Made by a program: the position numbers and the translations under genes
Part shown: in pieces, positions 5,613 to 7,881 of the stretch
Numbering within the stretch: the stretch's first letter is position 1
How the letters are laid out: every line of letters begins with the position of its first letter
Source of the DNA: an uncultured Atopobiaceae bacterium
GTDB taxonomy: Bacteria; Actinomycetota; Coriobacteriia; Coriobacteriales; Atopobiaceae
Assembly: GCA_900770865.1 (NCBI GenBank)
Contig: CAAGLU010000348.1
Span: 1 to 7,881, forward strand
Direction of reading: 5' to 3'
DNA: 7,881 nucleotides
Notes under the pieces: generated by a model
Seen by the model: the letters and a program-made list of their open reading frames with translations, nothing else
Databases searched by the model: none
Told to the model about the DNA's origin: nothing

Positions 5613-6386
5613 CTAGCGCTGCTGGTGGAGCCAGATCTCGCGGATGCCACGCAGCGTGAGGTCAGGGTCGACGGCGGAGAAGAGATCGGTCGCTGCGCTC
5701 ACGGTGCGCGCAAGGCCACCGGTTCCCACCACGGGTGCATTTGGTATGTCCAGCTCGCGCTTGATGCGGGATACCAGGCCTTCTGCCTGCGCGGCCGCGC
5801 CAACGACTATGCCCGATTGCACGGCGGCCTCGGTTGTCTCGCCCAGCGCGTGGGTGGGTGCTTCGATGGGCACGCTGGAGAGCTTTGCCGCGCGCGAGAA
5901 GAGCGCCGCTGCCGAGAGCATGAGGCCCGGCGAGATGGCACCGCCACGGTAGGAACCCGCGGCGTCGACAACATCGATGTTTGTTGCCGTTCCAAAGTCC
6001 ACCACTATGACCGGCGCGCCGTAGGTGATGCGTGCGGCCACGGCGTTGGCGATGCGGTCGGCGCCAACCTGGGTGGGGTCGGGCATGTCGATGCGCATGC
6101 CGGAGTCCGTCTGGGGGGTCACTACCAGCGGCTCTGTGCCCGTACGGTCGAGCAGGCACTTGTACCATGCCCGCGTGAGGACGGGCACCACGCATGCGAT
6201 GCCCGCGGCAGTGACGCGTGCCTGGTCCAGGCCGTCCTTGTTGAAGTACCCGTGCAGACGGGCGTCGATCATGTCCGAGGTGTCCGTGTGGCTCGTCGCC
6301 ATGCGCCAGCCGTGCGCCACGCCGCCGTCCTCGTCAAAGAGGCCGAGCGTGGTCTGGGTGTTGCCAACGTCAATCGCGAGAAACAT
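5613..6386 (-). CDS. coaX: Type III pantothenate kinase
   Basis: This 257-residue enzyme phosphorylates pantothenate with ATP, the first step of coenzyme A synthesis, in the cytoplasm. The phosphate-1 motif DVGNTQT is at 6-12, the GADR motif with the presumed catalytic Asp110 at 108-111, the phosphate-2 motif DFGTATN at 130-136, GGAISPG at 148-154 and the adenosine-contacting GTGGLA at 221-226. These define the ASKHA-fold type III enzyme, known to need a monovalent cation and to be insensitive to feedback by CoA. The length is normal. ATG 6386 is chosen over a longer frame because AGGAAGG lies 6 nt upstream and the protein then begins MFLAIDVGNT, the usual N-terminus. In many bacteria coaX sits beside birA; here it faces the biotin-ligase-like gene convergently. 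An extended -10 box lies at 6473-6465. Confidence 0.95.
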   Translation of the reverse strand: MFLAIDVGNTQTTLGLFDEDGGVAHGWRMATSHTDTSDMIDARLHGYFNKDGLDQARVTAAGIACVVPVLTRAWYKCLLDRTGTEPLVVTPQTDSGMRIDMPDPTQVGADRIANAVAARITYGAPVIVVDFGTATNIDVVDAAGSYRGGAISPGLMLSAAALFSRAAKLSSVPIEAPTHALGETTEAAVQSGIVVGAAAQAEGLVSRIKRELDIPNAPVVGTGGLARTVSAATDLFSAVDPDLTLRGIREIWLHQQR

Positions 6387-6464
6387 GGGCGTCCTTCCTG
6401 GCAAGAGCTGCTGGGGCGGCAGCGGGCACGTCTCGGCTCGCGGCGCGTGTTTTCCCCTGGTGCC

Positions 6465-6473
6465 ATTAGAACA
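6465..6473 (-). promoter_or_regulatory. Extended -10 promoter of coaX
   Basis: On the minus strand TGTTCTAAT (6473-6465) is an extended -10, TG-n-TCTAAT, with five of six bases matching TATAAT. Transcription would begin near 6458, giving a leader of about 70 nt. No -35 hexamer is evident. Confidence 0.4.
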
Positions 6474-6544
6474 CACGCGGTCACTCGCTGCTCGCACTTA
6501 CTCGCAGCCGGCGGTCAGCCGTCCCGCGTCTCTGCCCGCCGGTC

Positions 6545-6635
6545 CCAAAATTGAACACGAAAACAATTCGCAGTCCGTCCCGGAGACGTTTTCCAGGAGC
6601 CGCTCAGTGACCATTGATTTCGTGTTCACTTTTGG
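6545..6635. repeat. 23-bp inverted repeat with 45-bp spacer
   Basis: The left arm 6545-6567 (CCAAAA-t-TGAACACGAAA-a-CAAT) and right arm 6613-6635 (ATTG-a-TTTCGTGTTCA-c-TTTTGG) are reverse complements at 21 of 23 positions, with an uninterrupted 11-bp core TGAACACGAAA. The arms are AT-rich within GC-rich DNA and arm centres are 68 bp apart. The left arm also has its own dyad, AATTG-N10-CAATT (6549-6568). Possible roles are a pair of operators allowing looping, a large RNA stem, or the ends of a small element. No target-site duplication is seen at the flanks. Confidence 0.75.
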
Positions 6636-6686
6636 AAGGCGGAGGGGCGAGCGTGGGGCGGTGCCTCATCCTGCGGAATACCCGTG

Positions 6687-6695
6687 TGATAGCAT
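6687..6695 (+). promoter_or_regulatory. Extended -10 promoter of the hydrolase gene
   Basis: TGATAGCAT is an extended -10 (TG-n-TAGCAT), the same hexamer as before the sirtuin. It predicts a start near 6702 and a leader of about 90 nt. It lies 52 bp downstream of the inverted repeat, so a regulator bound there could act from upstream. No clear -35 is seen. Confidence 0.35.
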
Positions 6696-6708
6696 TGCAT
6701 TGGCGTGG

Positions 6709-6753
6709 ATGTCCCTTCGCTGCCGACGTACCGGCCGGGCTCGCCACAGGTGA
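6709..6753 (+). CDS. Possible 14-residue Arg-rich leader peptide
   Basis: ATG 6709 opens MSLRCRRTGRARHR and stops at TGA 6751-6753, inside the first leader hairpin. Six of 14 residues are Arg. The ribosome binding site is poor and the ATG is only about 7 nt from the predicted transcript start. GC-rich DNA often encodes Arg by chance, so this is a weak call, made because of its position in a structured leader. Confidence 0.18.
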   Translation: MSLRCRRTGRARHR

Positions 6754-6786
6754 GGTCCCGGCTCAAGTCCATATGGAAGCCGGAGG
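6734..6786 (+). promoter_or_regulatory. Leader with two mutually exclusive hairpins, one covering the ribosome binding site
   Basis: Hairpin 1 pairs GCCGGG-CTCGCC (6734-6745) with GGTGAG (6749-6754) and CCCGGC (6757-6762) around an ACA loop, with one G-U pair and a 2-nt bulge. Hairpin 2 pairs CCGGCT (6758-6763) with AGCCGG (6778-6783), with an inner TCC/GGA stem. The two share 6758-6762, so only one can form. Hairpin 2 takes two G of the GGAGG site (6782-6786) of the hydrolase. Hairpin 1 looks more stable, so translation would be on by default. The pairings are seen in the sequence; the switch role is inference. Confidence 0.4.
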
Positions 6787-6793
6787 ATGTGAA

Positions 6794-7723
6794 GTGAAAA
6801 AGGTGCTCAAGGTCATCGGGATTATTGTCCTCATCGTGGCCGTTATTGTCGTGGCGCTGCTCGCCTTCATGGCGGGAAGGCCGGCGGTTCCGGACAACTA
6901 TCAGGAGACAACGCAGACCGGCGGGGAGATCGAGGCCAAGTACATGGCAAACGGCCCCTATGAGGTTGCGGTGCATGAGGACGGCACCGTGCTCGATTTT
7001 GGGAAGTTCTGGGTCTATTACCCAAAGGAACTCGAGACTACGGATAGCAAGTATCCCGTAATTGTCATCTGCAATGGCTCGGGCACGCCTCTGTCTAAAT
7101 ATCCCGCAATCGCCAAGCACTATGCGTCATGGGGATTCATCGTTGTGGGGACTGAGGAGAAAAACTCATGGAACGCGTTTGGGGCGGAGATGTCCATCCG
7201 TTACCTTGAGCGTTGGAACGAAAACGAGAAGATCCAGGACGCCGAGAGCCTGTTCTATCACAAGGTTGACTTCGAGCGCATTGGGGTGGTGGGCCACTCG
7301 CAGGGCGGCGTTGGCGTTATCAACGCGATTACGGATACCAAGCACAAGGATGTCTACAAGACCGCCGTTGCGCTTTCTCCCACGAACAAGACGCTGGCCC
7401 ATGACCTCTTTTGGGATTACGACGCGACGCAGGTAGACATCCCCATCCTTCTCATCTCTGGCGCAGGCGGTGGGGATGACTGGGTTGTCACCGGCGAGCA
7501 GCTTGATGACATCTACGATGACATTCCCTCGGAAAAGGCGGCAATGAGGAGGGTGGACACTCCTCACAACGATGTGCTGTACAAGCCGGATGGCTATGTG
7601 ACGGCTTGGTTCATGTGGCAGCTCCAGGGAGACAGCGAAGCGGCAAAGGCCTTCACCGGCGATTCGCCGGAGTTCATGTCAAACAGCCTGTACCAGGATC
7701 AGAAGGCGGATCTCTCCGAATGA
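6794..7723 (+). CDS. Membrane-anchored alpha/beta hydrolase
   Basis: This is a 309-residue protein of the alpha/beta hydrolase superfamily, in the dienelactone-hydrolase/chlorophyllase-like group. Residues 4-27 (VLKVIGIIVLIVAVIVVALL) form one hydrophobic segment after a Lys-rich start, with no lipobox Cys, so it is a signal anchor placing the enzyme outside the membrane. The oxyanion-side motif ICNGSGTP is at 92-99, the nucleophile elbow GHSQGG at 167-172 (Ser169), the likely acid Asp228 or Asp229 in GAGGGDDW, and His258 in DTPHNDVL. The triad looks complete. The substrate is unknown; an ester or polymer in the envelope or gut contents is plausible. The start is GTG 6794 with GGAGG 7 nt upstream; an in-frame ATG at 6773 lacks a binding site. 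Codons use more A/T than in the neighbours, hinting at separate origin. It stands alone behind its own promoter and leader. Confidence 0.85.
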   Translation: MKKVLKVIGIIVLIVAVIVVALLAFMAGRPAVPDNYQETTQTGGEIEAKYMANGPYEVAVHEDGTVLDFGKFWVYYPKELETTDSKYPVIVICNGSGTPLSKYPAIAKHYASWGFIVVGTEEKNSWNAFGAEMSIRYLERWNENEKIQDAESLFYHKVDFERIGVVGHSQGGVGVINAITDTKHKDVYKTAVALSPTNKTLAHDLFWDYDATQVDIPILLISGAGGGDDWVVTGEQLDDIYDDIPSEKAAMRRVDTPHNDVLYKPDGYVTAWFMWQLQGDSEAAKAFTGDSPEFMSNSLYQDQKADLSE

Positions 7724-7724
7724 C

Positions 7725-7744
7725 GTCTCCCGGCCTGGGAGGAC
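7725..7744 (+). terminator. Hairpin after the hydrolase
   Basis: GTCTCCC (7725-7731) pairs with GGGA-g-GAC (7737-7744) around a GGCCT loop, with one bulged G, beginning 2 nt after the stop. There is no U tract, so it is a weak terminator candidate. Confidence 0.3.
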
Positions 7745-7800
7745 ACTCGGGCCGAGGCAATCGCTGCCAGCGATTCTCCACACACCGTCGACGCGCGATT

Positions 7801-7809
7801 TGCTATACT
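7801..7809 (+). promoter_or_regulatory. Extended -10 promoter of the gene beyond the right edge
   Basis: TGCTATACT is the best extended -10 in the window (TG-n-TATACT, five of six bases of TATAAT). It predicts transcription from about 7816 toward the right edge. The expected -35 position (CACACC) is not TTGACA-like. Confidence 0.5.
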
Positions 7810-7819
7810 CCGAGAGCTT

Positions 7820-7881
7820 GACCGTCTTGGACGGAGCAATCCGCGCCAAGACATCACCACCCCTGTCCTGGTCGGAAACCA
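7820..7881 (+). ncRNA. Structured 5' leader RNA, partial, identity unknown
   Basis: Starting about 5 nt after the predicted transcript start, GTCTTGG (7824-7830) pairs with CCAAGAC (7846-7852), and inside it CGGA (7832-7835) pairs with TCCG (7840-7843) around a GCAA loop of the GNRA type, with a 1 x 2 internal loop between the stems. An outer GACC (7820-7823) can pair with GGTC (7870-7873), enclosing the hairpin and a 17-nt single strand. No start codon with a binding site appears before the edge. This resembles a cis-regulatory leader such as a riboswitch or ribosomal-protein leader. I could not match it to a known class. Confidence 0.4.

Larger units (their letters stand above)
6387..6793. 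other. 407-bp gene-free region between coaX and the hydrolase
   Basis: No convincing protein gene fills this stretch. From left to right it holds the coaX ribosome binding site and promoter, a long near-perfect inverted repeat in an AT-rich patch (6545-6635), an extended -10 box, a possible 14-codon leader ORF and a leader with two mutually exclusive hairpins before the hydrolase start. Its size and structure stand out in a window whose other gaps are mostly below 210 bp. Confidence 0.7.

Noticed and set aside
5595..6554. Plus-strand frame of 319 residues opposite coaX
   Set aside because: This is a shadow of the coaX gene; its translation has no recognisable domain and coaX on the other strand has every family motif.
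6545..6635. Miniature transposable element (MITE)
   Set aside because: The terminal repeats would suit one, but no flanking target duplication is visible and no related transposase is in the window. I describe it only as an inverted repeat.
6626..7120. Minus-strand frame of 164 residues opposite the hydrolase start
   Set aside because: It is antisense to the well-supported hydrolase and its leader, with no motif and no ribosome binding site that I can see.

Overview
The window is GC-rich, densely coded chromosomal DNA. The fused DHPS-HPPK folate gene next to a biotin-ligase-like gene and a type III pantothenate kinase, strong GGAGG ribosome binding sites and GC-biased third codon positions suggest a high-GC Gram-positive. 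My best guess is a Coriobacteriia member of the Olsenella/Atopobium type. That placement is inference from gene style, not from a search.

Layout. At the left edge a minus-strand gene seems to start (only 9 codons visible), divergent from an unrecognised 76-residue acidic protein (183-413, +). Two tandem YjjU-like patatin phospholipases follow on the minus strand (430-1320 and 1444-2469). They are clear paralogues, and the downstream one has an unusually structured promoter. Divergent from them is a complete zinc-binding sirtuin (2536-3279, +). After 207 bp holding GC-rich hairpins and a promoter comes a two-gene unit: a DHPS-HPPK fusion (3487-4929, +) whose last 10 bases overlap a biotin-ligase-like gene (4920-5573, +). 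The coaX pantothenate kinase (5613-6386, -) converges on them. A 407-bp gene-free stretch then holds the coaX promoter, a 23-bp near-perfect inverted repeat and a leader with two alternative hairpins. It precedes a membrane-anchored alpha/beta hydrolase (6794-7723, +) that is more AT-rich than its neighbours. At the right edge an extended -10 promoter is followed by a folded RNA leader whose gene lies outside the window.

Function. The central genes concern cofactors: folate synthesis, a biotin-ligase fold and the first step of CoA synthesis. The patatins and the surface hydrolase are probably lipid or ester hydrolases, and the sirtuin uses NAD+ to remove acyl groups from proteins.

The points most worth checking are these: a biotin-ligase-like protein that has lost its catalytic motifs but stays translationally coupled to the folate gene; a DHPS domain with several pterin-site residues replaced, fused in the order opposite to the familiar HPPK-DHPS fusions; a long inverted repeat plus a possible ribosome-binding-site switch before the hydrolase; and a GCC-AAA-GGC element at the same distance from the -10 box in two promoters. 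I saw no mobile element, CRISPR array, tRNA or rRNA.
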